Shown in pieces: positions 25,975 to 35,178 of a DNA stretch of 64,000 nt. Numbering within the stretch: the stretch's first letter is position 1; each line of letters starts with the position of its first letter. Origin of the DNA: an uncultured Porphyromonas sp. (GTDB lineage: Bacteria; Bacteroidota; Bacteroidia; Bacteroidales; Porphyromonadaceae); assembly GCA_934364985.1 (NCBI GenBank), contig CAKRMU010000004.1:1-64000 (forward strand), written 5' to 3'. The notes under the pieces were generated by a model. That model saw only the letters and a list, made by a program, of their open reading frames with translations. It ran no database searches and was not told where the DNA came from. Both the position numbers and the translations under genes were made by a program.

Positions 25975-26152
25975 AATCATTTATCTGTACTTTCCATATT
26001 CTCTTTTCTTTTATTGCCATTCTTCATCTCTACAACCGCACTTTTGTAAGGCGTTTTTTTACATGTCTCTATAGCATTATTTTCTACTTAATTATCTCCT
26101 TTTCTAACATTTATATGTTTTTGATAGCCGGATAGTAAAGGTAAGCGACTTT

Positions 26153-26235
26153 GGATACCCTATATTTGCCCTGACGAATACTTGGTATTTGCTCCGGCGA
26201 ATACCTGGTATCTGTTGTGGGCTATTTAGGTATTA
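26153..26235. repeat. Dispersed ~22-24-bp tandem repeat cluster C
   Basis: About four units lie in the 469-nt gap between the divergent xerD and metallophosphoesterase genes. The cores are GGATACCCTATATT, CGAATACTTGGTATTTG, CGAATACCTGGTATCTG and a shorter CTATTTAGGTATTAAG. Spacers are GCCCTGA-, CTCCGG- and TTGTGGG-like. No gene is visible in the rest of the gap. Confidence 0.8.
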
Positions 26236-26397
26236 AGGAAATACTTATTCTGAATATGAGGGAAGTTGGGTCATGCATAGCGGCTCGTGAGATTATGACA
26301 CTCATTATATGCGTGTGGCATGTTCACTCTTTATTTTTAGCTCAATTACAGATAGATATTCCCTTATGTCTTGATAGCTAACATGGGTATTTTCTTG

Positions 26398-26405
26398 TAT
26401 CTTTG
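26398..26405 (+). promoter_or_regulatory. -7 element upstream of the metallophosphoesterase
   Basis: TATCTTTG lies 25 nt before the start codon. A TTG sits about 24 nt further upstream, which is slightly long for a -33 element. Confidence 0.5.
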
Positions 26406-26430
26406 TATGTGGTAAATAGAGATACAAGCA

Positions 26431-27759
26431 ATGACGAAAGCAATGACACAGCCAAAACCGATAAAAGTGGTAGTCGCTACGGATCTGCACTTAATGGCTC
26501 CTGCTCTGATGATAAGGGAGGGGAGTGCTTTTCAGCGTGTATTGGACTCGGATAGGAAGTTACTCGTTGAGAGTGAGTGCATTTTTGATGCTCTTATTTC
26601 TGAGATAGAGGGCATTGGTCCTGACTTGGTGCTTATCCCTGGAGATCTAACTAAGGATGGAGAGCTAATTAGTCACGAATTGATGGCTCAAAAATTAGGA
26701 ATTCTCAAGGATAAAGGTATCAAGTGCTGTGTTATTCCAGGTAATCACGATATTAATAATCCTCAAGCTCGTTATTACAATGGTGACGAATATACTCCTA
26801 CTGAAAGAGTAACGCCACAAGATTTTGAGCGGATTTATCTACGGTTTGGGTACGACCCTAAAGAGATCATATCTCGGGGCCCGAATCTGTCGTATGTGGC
26901 TCAGCCCCTTTCCGATATGTGGGTAATGGGTGTAGATAGTTGCCTGTATCAGGATAATATCGAGCTTAATTATCCTACGCCAAAGGGTGCCATCTCTACT
27001 GAGACATTGCAGTGGATGGTGGAGATGAGTGCTAAAGCCAAGGAGGCGGATAAACAATTGGTGGTGATGATGCACCATAATCTATTGGAGCATTTCCCTT
27101 TCCAGTCGGTGATAGCGTCGGAGTACGTGGTTCGGGATTGGGTACATGTAGCGTCTGTATTGTCAGACGCCGGTATAAAGGTGGTATTCACTGGGCATTT
27201 TCATGCTCAGAATATCGTGGGGAAACGGTTTAGGAATGGTCTGATTTATGATGTTGAGACAGGCTCTATCGTTACTTATCCTTGTCCGTATCGGGAGGTG
27301 GATTTTACTCCTAATGAGCTGACCATCACTACACACTATTTGTCGCTTCCACTTGATCAACTTAATGGCAAAACACTTCAGGAGTATGCTTACAACCACC
27401 TTAAGGAGGGTATTCCCGGAATGGCAAAATATCTTGCTAATTATACGAGAATCAATCATCCGGATATCTATTCGGAGGATAAAGTGAATATGATTCTCGA
27501 GATGGTGCCTGCTTTTACCCCTCTTATCATGGATATTTATACAGGGCATTTGGCAGGGGATCAGTCAGGGCTTAGGTACAACCCTAATCATAACGAGGTG
27601 GAGAAAAACCCCATGAGCGGTGACCTTTTTCAGCAATTAAAGCGATTCATTTCGTACTCGTCACCCAAGTTAATCCCTATTTTTGACGTTATTGAGGGGA
27701 TATTGCATAGTGGCATATGTGGCGATAATAATTTGGTGCTGCAACTATCAAGGAAGTAG
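26431..27759 (+). CDS. Calcineurin-like metallophosphoesterase
   Basis: This is a 442-residue protein with the full set of dinuclear-metal motifs: DLH near residue 16, GDLTKDGE near 71-78, GNHDIN near 102-107, MMHHNLLEHF near 212-221 and TGHFHAQN near 250-257. Substrates of this family range from phosphodiesters to phosphoproteins and cannot be told from the sequence. No signal peptide is evident. It is monocistronic and ends facing ridA, with a shared hairpin between them. A second in-frame ATG four codons in is possible. Confidence 0.88.
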   Translation: MTKAMTQPKPIKVVVATDLHLMAPALMIREGSAFQRVLDSDRKLLVESECIFDALISEIEGIGPDLVLIPGDLTKDGELISHELMAQKLGILKDKGIKCCVIPGNHDINNPQARYYNGDEYTPTERVTPQDFERIYLRFGYDPKEIISRGPNLSYVAQPLSDMWVMGVDSCLYQDNIELNYPTPKGAISTETLQWMVEMSAKAKEADKQLVVMMHHNLLEHFPFQSVIASEYVVRDWVHVASVLSDAGIKVVFTGHFHAQNIVGKRFRNGLIYDVETGSIVTYPCPYREVDFTPNELTITTHYLSLPLDQLNGKTLQEYAYNHLKEGIPGMAKYLANYTRINHPDIYSEDKVNMILEMVPAFTPLIMDIYTGHLAGDQSGLRYNPNHNEVEKNPMSGDLFQQLKRFISYSSPKLIPIFDVIEGILHSGICGDNNLVLQLSRK

Positions 27760-27770
27760 AAAAGTGAAAA

Positions 27771-27802
27771 CCCCACATCCCTATTTATAATGGGACATGG
27801 GG
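27771..27802. terminator. Hairpin between converging metallophosphoesterase and ridA genes
   Basis: CCCCACATCCC and GGGACATGGGG pair as 5 + 3 bp with a 3-nt internal mismatch, in the 67-nt gap between two converging stops. It is a probable bidirectional terminator, not a strong one. Confidence 0.5.
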
Positions 27803-27826
27803 CTTGTAATATAATATGGTGAAGGC

Positions 27827-28207
27827 TTATTCAGTAGCAATCACCTCCAATTCTACCAATCCGCCCTTAGGAAGTGCACAGATTTGGAAAGCACTGCGTG
27901 CAGGATATGGAGCCTTAAAATACTGGGAGTAAACCTCATTTACTTTAGCAAAGTCATTGATGTCTGTGAGGAAAAGCGTTGTCTTGACGACATTATCTAA
28001 GCCTAAGCCTTTAGCCTCAAGAATAGCTTTGACATTCTTGAATACTTGATGAGCTTGACCCTCAACATCATCACTCGCAAATGCCCCTGTCGTAGGATTT
28101 AGACCCAATTGACCAGAAACAAATACTAAGCCATTAGCCGCAACGGCTTGTGAATATGGACCAACAGCTGCCGGACCATTTGGTGTGCTAATAATCTCTT
28201 TATTCAT
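27827..28207 (-). CDS. ridA: RidA-family reactive intermediate (enamine/imine) deaminase
   Basis: This is a 126-residue protein of the YjgF/YER057c/UK114 family. It hydrolyses reactive 2-aminoacrylate-type intermediates made by PLP enzymes. Family features are GPYSQAVAANGLVFVSGQLG at ~15-34 and the active-site arginine region ARSAFQICALPKGGLVELEVIA near the C-terminus. The size and motif match true RidA. It is 35 nt downstream of rlmB and could be the last gene of the dnaN-led chain. Confidence 0.93.
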   Translation of the reverse strand: MNKEIISTPNGPAAVGPYSQAVAANGLVFVSGQLGLNPTTGAFASDDVEGQAHQVFKNVKAILEAKGLGLDNVVKTTLFLTDINDFAKVNEVYSQYFKAPYPARSAFQICALPKGGLVELEVIATE

Positions 28208-28242
28208 AACTTTAGTGTTTAATGTATGATTAATAATCCTAA

Positions 28243-29049
28243 CTATCGTTTTTGTCTTATCGCCTCATAGAGTAAAATGCCAGTAGCTACCGAGACGTTA
28301 AGCGAACCTATTTCGCCGTACAATGGGATACGCACTAAACTATCGCATTGCCCTAATGAAGATTCCGAAAGACCGACATCCTCTGCCCCCATAACCACAG
28401 CAAGGGGACCTCGCATATCACATTTATACATTAGGTCGTTTGCCTTTTCGGATGCCCCAATCAGCTTAACCCCTGACTGCTTTATGTACGCCAACGCCTC
28501 CTCGATACTGCTTTCGCGACAAACTGCAATACGAGAGAGTGCCCCCGCAGACGTCTTGACGGCATCCGAAGTGACGGAAACCGAATTCTGCTCAAATATA
28601 ACGATGGCATCAACACCGGTGCATTCGCAGGTGCGGGCAATGGCACCAAAGTTGCGGACATCGGTAATGCCGTCGAGGACGACTATGAAAGGGTCTCTGC
28701 CTGCTTCGAATAATGTGGGTATCACTTCATGCAATCGAAAGTAGTGGGTTGCGGCTTTCACTGCAATAATACCTTGATGATTGCGGTGTGTAAGCCTATT
28801 TAGCTTTTCAATGGGGACCCTCCGAATGGGTACTCTATGCTCACCTAAAGCCTGCCGTAATTCCTCTAATTGGTTGCTGTGGGTCTCCCTTTTGAGATAT
28901 ATAAAGTCGATCTCTTCGCCAGCATCTAACGCCTCTTGGATAGCGTGGATACCAAAAATCATTTCATCACGCTCCCTGCCTTTATTGCCCCTTGTAGAGG
29001 GCCTCCGACTATAAGGGTTTTGCTTCGGTGGTTTATTCATTGTCATCAT
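28243..29049 (-). CDS. rlmB: TrmH-family 23S rRNA 2'-O-methyltransferase (RlmB)
   Basis: The 268-residue SPOUT methyltransferase has an N-terminal substrate-binding domain (IFGIHAIQEALDAGEEI at ~30-46). Its knotted catalytic domain shows motif 1 LDGITDVRNFGAIARTCE, motif 2 VMGAEDVGLSES and motif 3 RIPLYGEIGSLNVSVATGI. RlmB methylates G2251 of 23S rRNA. A basic tail at the N-terminus (KPPKQNPYSRRP) is typical of Bacteroidetes members. It shares one base with the end of recN. Confidence 0.92.
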   Translation of the reverse strand: MMTMNKPPKQNPYSRRPSTRGNKGRERDEMIFGIHAIQEALDAGEEIDFIYLKRETHSNQLEELRQALGEHRVPIRRVPIEKLNRLTHRNHQGIIAVKAATHYFRLHEVIPTLFEAGRDPFIVVLDGITDVRNFGAIARTCECTGVDAIVIFEQNSVSVTSDAVKTSAGALSRIAVCRESSIEEALAYIKQSGVKLIGASEKANDLMYKCDMRGPLAVVMGAEDVGLSESSLGQCDSLVRIPLYGEIGSLNVSVATGILLYEAIRQKR

Positions 29050-30722
29050 TATTTATGTTGTGCCAATAACTCTCTTGCATTCTCGAGGGCAGCTTGTGTC
29101 ATTTTTGCTCCAGTAAGCATGGTGGCTAATTGGAATACCCTGTCCTCGCCTTGTACTTCATTAATCGTCGTGTAGTATGTATTCTGCTCTTTCTCTTTTG
29201 TGACAACTAATTGAGCCGTAGCTAAAGCTGCAATCTGTGGTAAGTGCGTGATTGAAATGACCTGAATGTGCTTCCCCAAACGTTGCATTACCCTACCTAA
29301 TTTCTCAGCAATTTCACCACTTACCCCTGTGTCTATCTCATCAAATATCACCGTGGGTAAAGTGGTATGTGCCGCGAGAATTGTCTTAAGTGCCAGCATA
29401 AAGCGGGAAATCTCCCCCCCCGACGCAATATCTCTAATGGGTTGAAGTGTCGTCTGATTATTTGTGGCAAAGAGAAATTGGATGGAATCAATACCTGTAT
29501 CTGATAGCTCTATTAGGGTGTCAAACTTCACCTCGAATGACGCTCCAGCAATCCCAAGTTCGTGCATCAGCGTATGCAAAGGAGACAATAAGCCTTTTGC
29601 CGCATCACTACGAGTACTTGTGATATTCGAGGCTATGCTTAATGCTTTTTGGTGCTTCTGCTCGACTTCTACCGATAATTGCTGGAGATAGTCACTAGAA
29701 TTATTTAATTCCTCAAGTCTACTTTCGTACTCATCCCTAAGGGCTATCAATTCGTCCTCATTACTAAGTCTAAACTTATAAAGTAGCCCCTGGAGAAGAT
29801 CAAGCCGAGTCTCAATGGATACCAATTCCTCTGGGTCCACCTCTACGATATCCATTAAGCCTTCAGCTTCTCTTACGATATCATCAAGCTCTAAAGATGT
29901 ATTTTCCAATCGATCACACAGCACAGAAAGCTTGGGATTATGCTCGGAAACCCTATTGAGAAGTCTGGTAACAGCATTCAACTGAGGTAGCACTCCTTCG
30001 TGCCTTTCATCACTATCAGTAAATGCAGATATCATATGAAGACCTTCTGTGATTTCGGCACTATGCTGAGCTATTGTTTGTCTCTTCTCCAATTGGTTCA
30101 TCTCACCTTCGTGGAGATTTGCTTCGTCAAGTTGTTGAAATTGAAAGGCAATAAACTCTTCCTCTTTTTTGCTATCTGCTAAACGTTTAAACTCCTTATC
30201 ATATCGCTTTTTTGCCTCTTGGTAGTCTCTAAATGCGGTATGATACTCCTCCAAGATGGTATTATTCTCCGCAAGAGTGTCTAATACGCTAAGCTGATAG
30301 TCTGTATCTCCGATGAGCATATTGTTGTGTTGCGAATGGATGTCTACCAGATGTACGCCAATCTCTTTCATCACACTTGCCGTTACGGGAGTGTCATTAA
30401 TGAAAGCTCTACTTTTGCCCGTATCTATTATCTCACGTCGTATCGTACAGAGACTATCATAATCTAAGTCGTTGTGGATAAAAATATCCTTCAAAGTTTC
30501 TTTTGCACTTGAGAGATCAAAATCTGCCTCTACGACTGCTTTTGATGCCCCATCGCGGATACTTTTAGTATCAGCTCGATTGCCAAGTAATAGGCTAATA
30601 GCACCCACCAAGATGGACTTTCCTGCTCCCGTTTCTCCTGTAATCGAAGTGAATCCATCCCGAAGTTGTAGCTCCAATTCTCTGATAAGGATAAAGTCTT
30701 TGATGTATAGTCGTGTAATCAT
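29049..30722 (-). CDS. recN: DNA repair protein RecN
   Basis: The 557-residue protein is an SMC-like ATPase for double-strand break repair. Walker A GETGAGKS is at residues 29-36, followed by a long coiled-coil middle with a hinge-like region. Then come the ABC signature IASGGEISR and Walker B VIFDEIDTGVSG, followed by ITHLPQIAALA. Length and motif order are normal. It overlaps the DUF4835 gene by 4 nt and rlmB by 1 nt. Confidence 0.96.
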   Translation of the reverse strand: MITRLYIKDFILIRELELQLRDGFTSITGETGAGKSILVGAISLLLGNRADTKSIRDGASKAVVEADFDLSSAKETLKDIFIHNDLDYDSLCTIRREIIDTGKSRAFINDTPVTASVMKEIGVHLVDIHSQHNNMLIGDTDYQLSVLDTLAENNTILEEYHTAFRDYQEAKKRYDKEFKRLADSKKEEEFIAFQFQQLDEANLHEGEMNQLEKRQTIAQHSAEITEGLHMISAFTDSDERHEGVLPQLNAVTRLLNRVSEHNPKLSVLCDRLENTSLELDDIVREAEGLMDIVEVDPEELVSIETRLDLLQGLLYKFRLSNEDELIALRDEYESRLEELNNSSDYLQQLSVEVEQKHQKALSIASNITSTRSDAAKGLLSPLHTLMHELGIAGASFEVKFDTLIELSDTGIDSIQFLFATNNQTTLQPIRDIASGGEISRFMLALKTILAAHTTLPTVIFDEIDTGVSGEIAEKLGRVMQRLGKHIQVISITHLPQIAALATAQLVVTKEKEQNTYYTTINEVQGEDRVFQLATMLTGAKMTQAALENARELLAQHK

Positions 30723-31606
30723 CTTGTAAATACAATTGTGGGGAAAAGCTCCTCAGCGAGACGTTTATTTTCTGTAGCTAATGAAGTTTTATTTAGCTCA
30801 AAATACTGGCTTAGTTGGATAACTTTGGCATCTGAGAATAACCTAAAAAACGAAAGAGTACTATCAAGTTCACGAAGTTGCAGTAACCCCGTCAACACGA
30901 TTTTTGTTGTATCACCATAAGCTTGTGCCGTTGGGCTATCGACACCTTGCCTATGGTACAAATACCATAGTTCCCTAAACTTGTCGCCCCATTCTGACCT
31001 CAGCTCCAGCAGATGTATATCTGGGATGTATTTAGATGTTTGATACTTCGTGGCAGTGTAAATACTTCTCCACGCATCTGATAGGTATTGAGAATACCTT
31101 TCGAGGTACTCTAAAAAGGGGTTTCCCCCATATAGGGCGAAGCTGTCGTAGTAATACATGGCTCCTAAGGTCGCATAATAATACACCTTGCGGAGTATTA
31201 CGGTCTCAGGCACATCGGTATTTTGCAGATCAAGAGTGTGCTGAGACTGATACGTGAAAGTGAAATTGCTTTCGTCAAATAGCACCAATAGGTCTTGGCT
31301 TTTACCACCATATACTGGACGATATAGTGCCACTTCCATGCTCCCACTATACTCATTACCTAAGGCTTTGTCTATATATAGAGCTATGGTAATATCTATA
31401 GGACGCTTTGGCACATACCCTACCTTAATATGGGGGGCGTACCGCTCAAGCATCATACTTAGTTGCTCCTCTAAGTTAGACAGTTCCCTTTGCGAAGTCT
31501 CGGGAAGCCCATAATCATTGATGATGATATTAGGGTTAAAAAGACTTTGCCCATTCGCTCCTATGAAGGCGAAAAGTAGAAAGAGACTTATGAGAATTGC
31601 TCGCAT
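30719..31606 (-). CDS. DUF4835 family exported protein
   Basis: This is a 295-residue protein with a cleavable signal (residues 1-~19, ending GANGQS). The body lacks recognisable catalytic motifs. Conserved-looking segments are YVPKRPIDITIALYIDKALGNEYSG and ATLGAMYYYDSFALYGGNPFLEYLERY. I recognise it as the DUF4835 family that sits next to coaBC and recN in many Bacteroidetes. Function unknown, probably periplasmic or outer-membrane associated. It lies between coaBC (6-nt gap) and recN (4-nt overlap). Confidence 0.85.
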   Translation of the reverse strand: MRAILISLFLLFAFIGANGQSLFNPNIIINDYGLPETSQRELSNLEEQLSMMLERYAPHIKVGYVPKRPIDITIALYIDKALGNEYSGSMEVALYRPVYGGKSQDLLVLFDESNFTFTYQSQHTLDLQNTDVPETVILRKVYYYATLGAMYYYDSFALYGGNPFLEYLERYSQYLSDAWRSIYTATKYQTSKYIPDIHLLELRSEWGDKFRELWYLYHRQGVDSPTAQAYGDTTKIVLTGLLQLRELDSTLSFFRLFSDAKVIQLSQYFELNKTSLATENKRLAEELFPTIVFTR

Positions 31607-31612
31607 CTACAT

Positions 31613-32827
31613 TTACTTATTGCTCTGTGCCTCCTCAATCTTATCAATGATTGCCTCAGCAACTTGTCGTTTTGTCATCAAGGGGAGGGTAATTGGTTCG
31701 CTTGTTGTTTGAGACAAAAGGGTCACCTTATTTGTATCTACCCCGAAGCCGGCTCCCTCATCTTCTAATGAATTAACTACGATTAAATCAAGCTTCTTTC
31801 TCCTCATTTTGTCCTGAGCAATCTCTGTGGTAGCATGGCTCTCCAGTGCGAACCCCACGTGAATTTGTGTCGCACTCTTACTCTCTCCCATAACGGCTGA
31901 GATGTCGGGGTTAGGTACAAGATCCAGGGATAGCTGCTCCACTTTTTCGCGCTTGATCTTCTGCTCGCTTTGATGAGTAACCCTATAGTCAGCAACGGCG
32001 GCACAGAATATTGCCACATCGTAAGCATCCCTAAAGGATTCGCAGATTTCCAACATCTGCAAGGCACTCTCTACCTTTTGGATGTGGATATTATCCCCTT
32101 TAGGCAAAATAGATACTGGACCGGTGACGAATTCGACTTCTGCACCACGCTCGGTCACTACTTCAGCAAGAGCTTTGCCCATCTTCCCGGTAGAGTAATT
32201 TCCGATAAAGCGAACAGGGTCGATTCTTTCGTATGTAGGTCCTGAGGTTATCAGCACTTTTTTCCCCTCGAGAGTAGGTCTATGATTAGGTGAGAGGTGT
32301 TGGTCAATGACGTTAAATATCTCCTCCGGTTCTGCCATTCTCCCCTTACCCATTAAGTGGCTTGCCAATTCGCCTTCATTAGGTTGCACCATTACGACAC
32401 CCCAGTTTTCAAGTTGAGCGATCGACTTAGCGGTCGATGGGTGGGCAAACATATCCATATCCATTGCAGGGGCAATAAAGACCGGAGCTCTACACGATAG
32501 ATAAGTAGTTACGAGCAAATTATCTGCAATGCCATTTGCCATTTTGCCTAAAGTGTTAGCCGTAGCCGGTGCAATCACCATAGCATCTGCCCATATCCCT
32601 AAGTCCACATGGCTGTGCCAAGATCCTGTCCGTTCCTCAAAGAAGTCTGATAAGACTGGCACACCGGTAAGCGTTGATAGCGTAAGTGGACTGATAAACT
32701 CCTTAGCTGCGGGGGTCATCACTACTTGTACCTCAGCCCCCGCTTTTACGAAAAGACGAGCAAGGATGGCACTCTTGTATGCGGCTATACTACCTGTAAT
32801 ACCTAAAATGATATGCTTTCCTTTCAC
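31613..32827 (-). CDS. coaBC: Bifunctional phosphopantothenoylcysteine decarboxylase / phosphopantothenate-cysteine ligase
   Basis: The 404-residue protein carries two coenzyme A biosynthesis steps. The N-terminal CoaC flavoprotein half (1-~180) shows GITGSIAAYKSA, the active His in GSWHSHVDLG, IAPATANTLGKMANGIADNL and the PAMDMDMF loop. The C-terminal CoaB half (~190-404) starts KKVLITSGPTYERIDPVRF and contains the NYSTGKMG nucleotide site. It overlaps the exonuclease gene by 4 nt. Confidence 0.96.
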   Translation of the reverse strand: MKGKHIILGITGSIAAYKSAILARLFVKAGAEVQVVMTPAAKEFISPLTLSTLTGVPVLSDFFEERTGSWHSHVDLGIWADAMVIAPATANTLGKMANGIADNLLVTTYLSCRAPVFIAPAMDMDMFAHPSTAKSIAQLENWGVVMVQPNEGELASHLMGKGRMAEPEEIFNVIDQHLSPNHRPTLEGKKVLITSGPTYERIDPVRFIGNYSTGKMGKALAEVVTERGAEVEFVTGPVSILPKGDNIHIQKVESALQMLEICESFRDAYDVAIFCAAVADYRVTHQSEQKIKREKVEQLSLDLVPNPDISAVMGESKSATQIHVGFALESHATTEIAQDKMRRKKLDLIVVNSLEDEGAGFGVDTNKVTLLSQTTSEPITLPLMTKRQVAEAIIDKIEEAQSNK

Positions 32828-33594
32828 TTCCTACCTGCCTTAATCATTATTTTTTGAAGGTGCATTTTGGTGTCTTTAGGGAAGACACCGTCCATCATCC
32901 ACATATAATAATTGGGTTCTTTACGAAGTACATCCTCCACAGGTTGCCCCTTATATTTCCCAAAGTTAAAGCAGGGGATATGCTGGTCGTTGTACACCAT
33001 TCTCCCTGCGAGATCTACGTTGTTGTTCTGTTTGGTGTACTCATGGAGTGAAGTTACGTCATTAGGAAGCTCCTGATACATATCCAATTGTCCCCGAAGT
33101 ACGTCATATGTTGCCCTTGTATCTACATCCGCAGAGTGAGCTCCCTCAAGGTCTCCACCAGCATAGAATTTGTATGCCGCTGTAAGGGTGCGAGGTTCGT
33201 TTTTGTAGTAGATGACTTGTACGTCTACCACTTTGCGAGTGCTAAAGTCTACTGGTATTCCTACCCTCTGTAGCTCTTCAGCGAGAAGGGGTATGTCAAA
33301 TCGGTTGCAGTTATATCCGCCCAAGTCACTATTCTCAATAAATGACGCGACACGCTTACCAACTTCTGCAAAAGTAGGCTTATCAGAGACTTTTTCGTCC
33401 GTAATGCCATGGACGGCTGAGGCATTCTCAGGAATAGGTATTTGAGGGTTGACCAATGAGTGGAGCGTCTCTTCGGTGCCGTCAGGATTGACTTTAAGCA
33501 AAGCTATCTCCACAATCCTATCATTCACTATATCTAATCCAGTCGTCTCAAGGTCAAAAAAGACAATAGGTCGTATTAGATTAAGCTCTCTCAT
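32824..33594 (-). CDS. DEDDh 3'-5' exonuclease with C-terminal DUF3820-like domain
   Basis: The protein is 256 residues. Residues ~10-175 are a DnaQ-type exonuclease with FFDLETTGLD (DxE), the GYNCNRFDIPLLAEEL segment and HSADVDTRATYDVL (HxxxxD). The last ~50 residues (FNFGKYKGQPVEDVL, YYMWMM) resemble a DUF3820 module. Such proteins may proofread or process DNA ends. The gene is 8 nt after dnaN, which suits a replication-linked role, but it is separate from any PolC or DnaE. Confidence 0.88.
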   Translation of the reverse strand: MRELNLIRPIVFFDLETTGLDIVNDRIVEIALLKVNPDGTEETLHSLVNPQIPIPENASAVHGITDEKVSDKPTFAEVGKRVASFIENSDLGGYNCNRFDIPLLAEELQRVGIPVDFSTRKVVDVQVIYYKNEPRTLTAAYKFYAGGDLEGAHSADVDTRATYDVLRGQLDMYQELPNDVTSLHEYTKQNNNVDLAGRMVYNDQHIPCFNFGKYKGQPVEDVLRKEPNYYMWMMDGVFPKDTKMHLQKIMIKAGRK

Positions 33595-33602
33595 ATCCCG
33601 GA

Positions 33603-34736
33603 TTAGCTATAAATAAAAGGCATGACAGCGATGACGATCTCTACCCCGGCTTCGGTGCCGATAGGGGTGATAATCGCAGCACGTGTGGCATCACCTATCT
33701 TCATCTGGATATTGGCCGATGAGAGTACTGATAGCACCTGTATCAGATGCTCAGAGCGGAAAGAGAAGCGAGCCTCTGAGGCGCTGAATGATACTGGTAT
33801 TACCTCCTCTGCTTTGGTGCTAAAGTCGATGTCATTTGACTTTAGTGTTAGCTGTGTCGAGGAGATATCAAAGCTAATGAGATCTAATCCCTTATTGGCA
33901 AATACAGCCACACGCCTTGTAGCAGAGAGCATTTGCACTCTGTCTGCCTCAAGAGACTTATCGTTGTCCTCAGGTACCACGGTCTCATAGTTAGGATATT
34001 TACCTTCTAAGAGCCTACATTGCAACTCGATCTTATCGCACACAAAGCGAGCATAGTTGTCATAAAACTCCATTTTAAGTGTCCCCTCATCCTCCTTATC
34101 CAGTACCTGAGATAGTAATTGCATAGGTTTGCGATAGAGGTTAAACTTATGAGATTCATCTACATTAAGCCCTAACATTGAGTGCCTGTAGTAAGCCAGC
34201 ATATAGCCATTAGTGGCGACAAAGGTGATATGCTCTGGGCGTAGATCTACGTGGATGCCATTCATAATAGGGCGCATATCGTCGTTACTGGTGGCATAAA
34301 GAGTGTTCTCTAAAGCTTCAACGAAGTTAGCGATCGGCATCTCAATCTGCACTTTACCCTCCTCGAGGCTCACAACGCCTGGGAAGTCATTACCACGTGT
34401 TACGGGAAAAGAGAAAAAACCATTATTGTACTGAGCTTGCAATTCATATTGCTCTTCGTTTAGCGTAAACTCCATCATCTGGTTGGAGATTTCGCGAAGA
34501 GGGTCCATCAATTGCTTAACACGTACACAGAAACACATATCCTCACCCTCTTTACTCGTCAAGTGAAAGTGGGTAGATATACGTGTCTCGCCATCTGTAG
34601 TGGTCAAGTACAATTCTTCGCCTTTTACTTCAAAAAGAGCAAACTCCATAATGGCAGGCTGATTTTTACCTCCAATCACCTTGCCTACAATCTGTAGATG
34701 CTCTCTCAGCTCGTCACTCAAAAACTTAAACTTCAT
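33603..34736 (-). CDS. dnaN: DNA polymerase III beta sliding clamp
   Basis: The protein is 377 residues, the standard clamp size, with three repeats of the clamp fold. Typical segments are MKFKFLSDELREHLQIVGKVI, IMNGIHVDLRPEHITFVATNGYMLAYY and the C-terminal peptide ending IAVMPFIYS. It heads a run of six closely packed genes (dnaN, exonuclease, coaBC, DUF4835, recN, rlmB), with gaps or overlaps of at most 8 nt. It has its own consensus promoter. Confidence 0.97.
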   Translation of the reverse strand: MKFKFLSDELREHLQIVGKVIGGKNQPAIMEFALFEVKGEELYLTTTDGETRISTHFHLTSKEGEDMCFCVRVKQLMDPLREISNQMMEFTLNEEQYELQAQYNNGFFSFPVTRGNDFPGVVSLEEGKVQIEMPIANFVEALENTLYATSNDDMRPIMNGIHVDLRPEHITFVATNGYMLAYYRHSMLGLNVDESHKFNLYRKPMQLLSQVLDKEDEGTLKMEFYDNYARFVCDKIELQCRLLEGKYPNYETVVPEDNDKSLEADRVQMLSATRRVAVFANKGLDLISFDISSTQLTLKSNDIDFSTKAEEVIPVSFSASEARFSFRSEHLIQVLSVLSSANIQMKIGDATRAAIITPIGTEAGVEIVIAVMPFIYS

Positions 34737-34836
34737 AGGTATCTATGTAATAAATATGTATTATCAATAATAATGCAATATACCGCAATAATGCAGAAGA
34801 AAGTGCTACTCAATGCCTTCACTGCAATATGTCCTC

Positions 34837-34867
34837 AAATGTACTAAATTATTAAATATCATTCAAA
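34837..34867 (-). promoter_or_regulatory. dnaN operon promoter
   Basis: On the minus strand TTTG (34864-34867) is followed after about 19 nt by TACATTTG (34837-34844), matching TTTG-N19-TAnnTTTG. The leader is ~100 nt. Confidence 0.8.
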
Positions 34868-34935
34868 TTGTTAGGGCTATTAGGACGGCATCTACCTAAA
34901 ACCGCTATAAAATATACGAGAGCATAGAGATGTTC

Positions 34936-35042
34936 GGATACCTAATATTCGTCTCAGCGTATTCCCTATACTCGCTGAGGCAAATACCCGGTATTTGTCG
35001 GAGCTAATATAGGGAATCTGCTTAGACGAATATAGGGTCTCC
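34936..35042. repeat. Dispersed ~22-23-bp tandem repeat cluster D
   Basis: This is the longest cluster, with about five units in the 442-nt gap between divergent dnaN and the first SGNH gene. The cores run GGATACCTAATATTCG, CGTATTCCCTATACTCG, CAAATACCCGGTATTTG, CTAATATAGGGAATCTG and CGAATATAGGGTCT. Spacers such as TCTCAG, CTGAGG, TCGGAG and CTTAGA keep a 22-23-nt period. The rest of the gap holds only the two promoters. Confidence 0.85.
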
Positions 35043-35137
35043 TTTGTGGCTGATGTATGTCTCTGCTTTTGAGCAATGGGGATAACTATTTAGGAAGTGT
35101 GCATATTGGGGCACATAAATTAATTGCCAAAATATGG

Positions 35138-35145
35138 TACCTTTG
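35138..35145 (+). promoter_or_regulatory. -7 element of the SGNH-SGNH-MBOAT operon
   Basis: TACCTTTG matches the -7 consensus 34 nt before the start codon; the -33 element is weak. Confidence 0.5.
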
Positions 35146-35178
35146 TCGGGGGAAAAGTGTGGCATTTAGACTTTATAG

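Noticed and set aside
34936..35042. CRISPR array
   Set aside because: The tandem units of ~23 bp are themselves variable and have only 6-8-nt spacers. There are no constant repeats with unique 30-40-nt spacers, and no cas genes are present.
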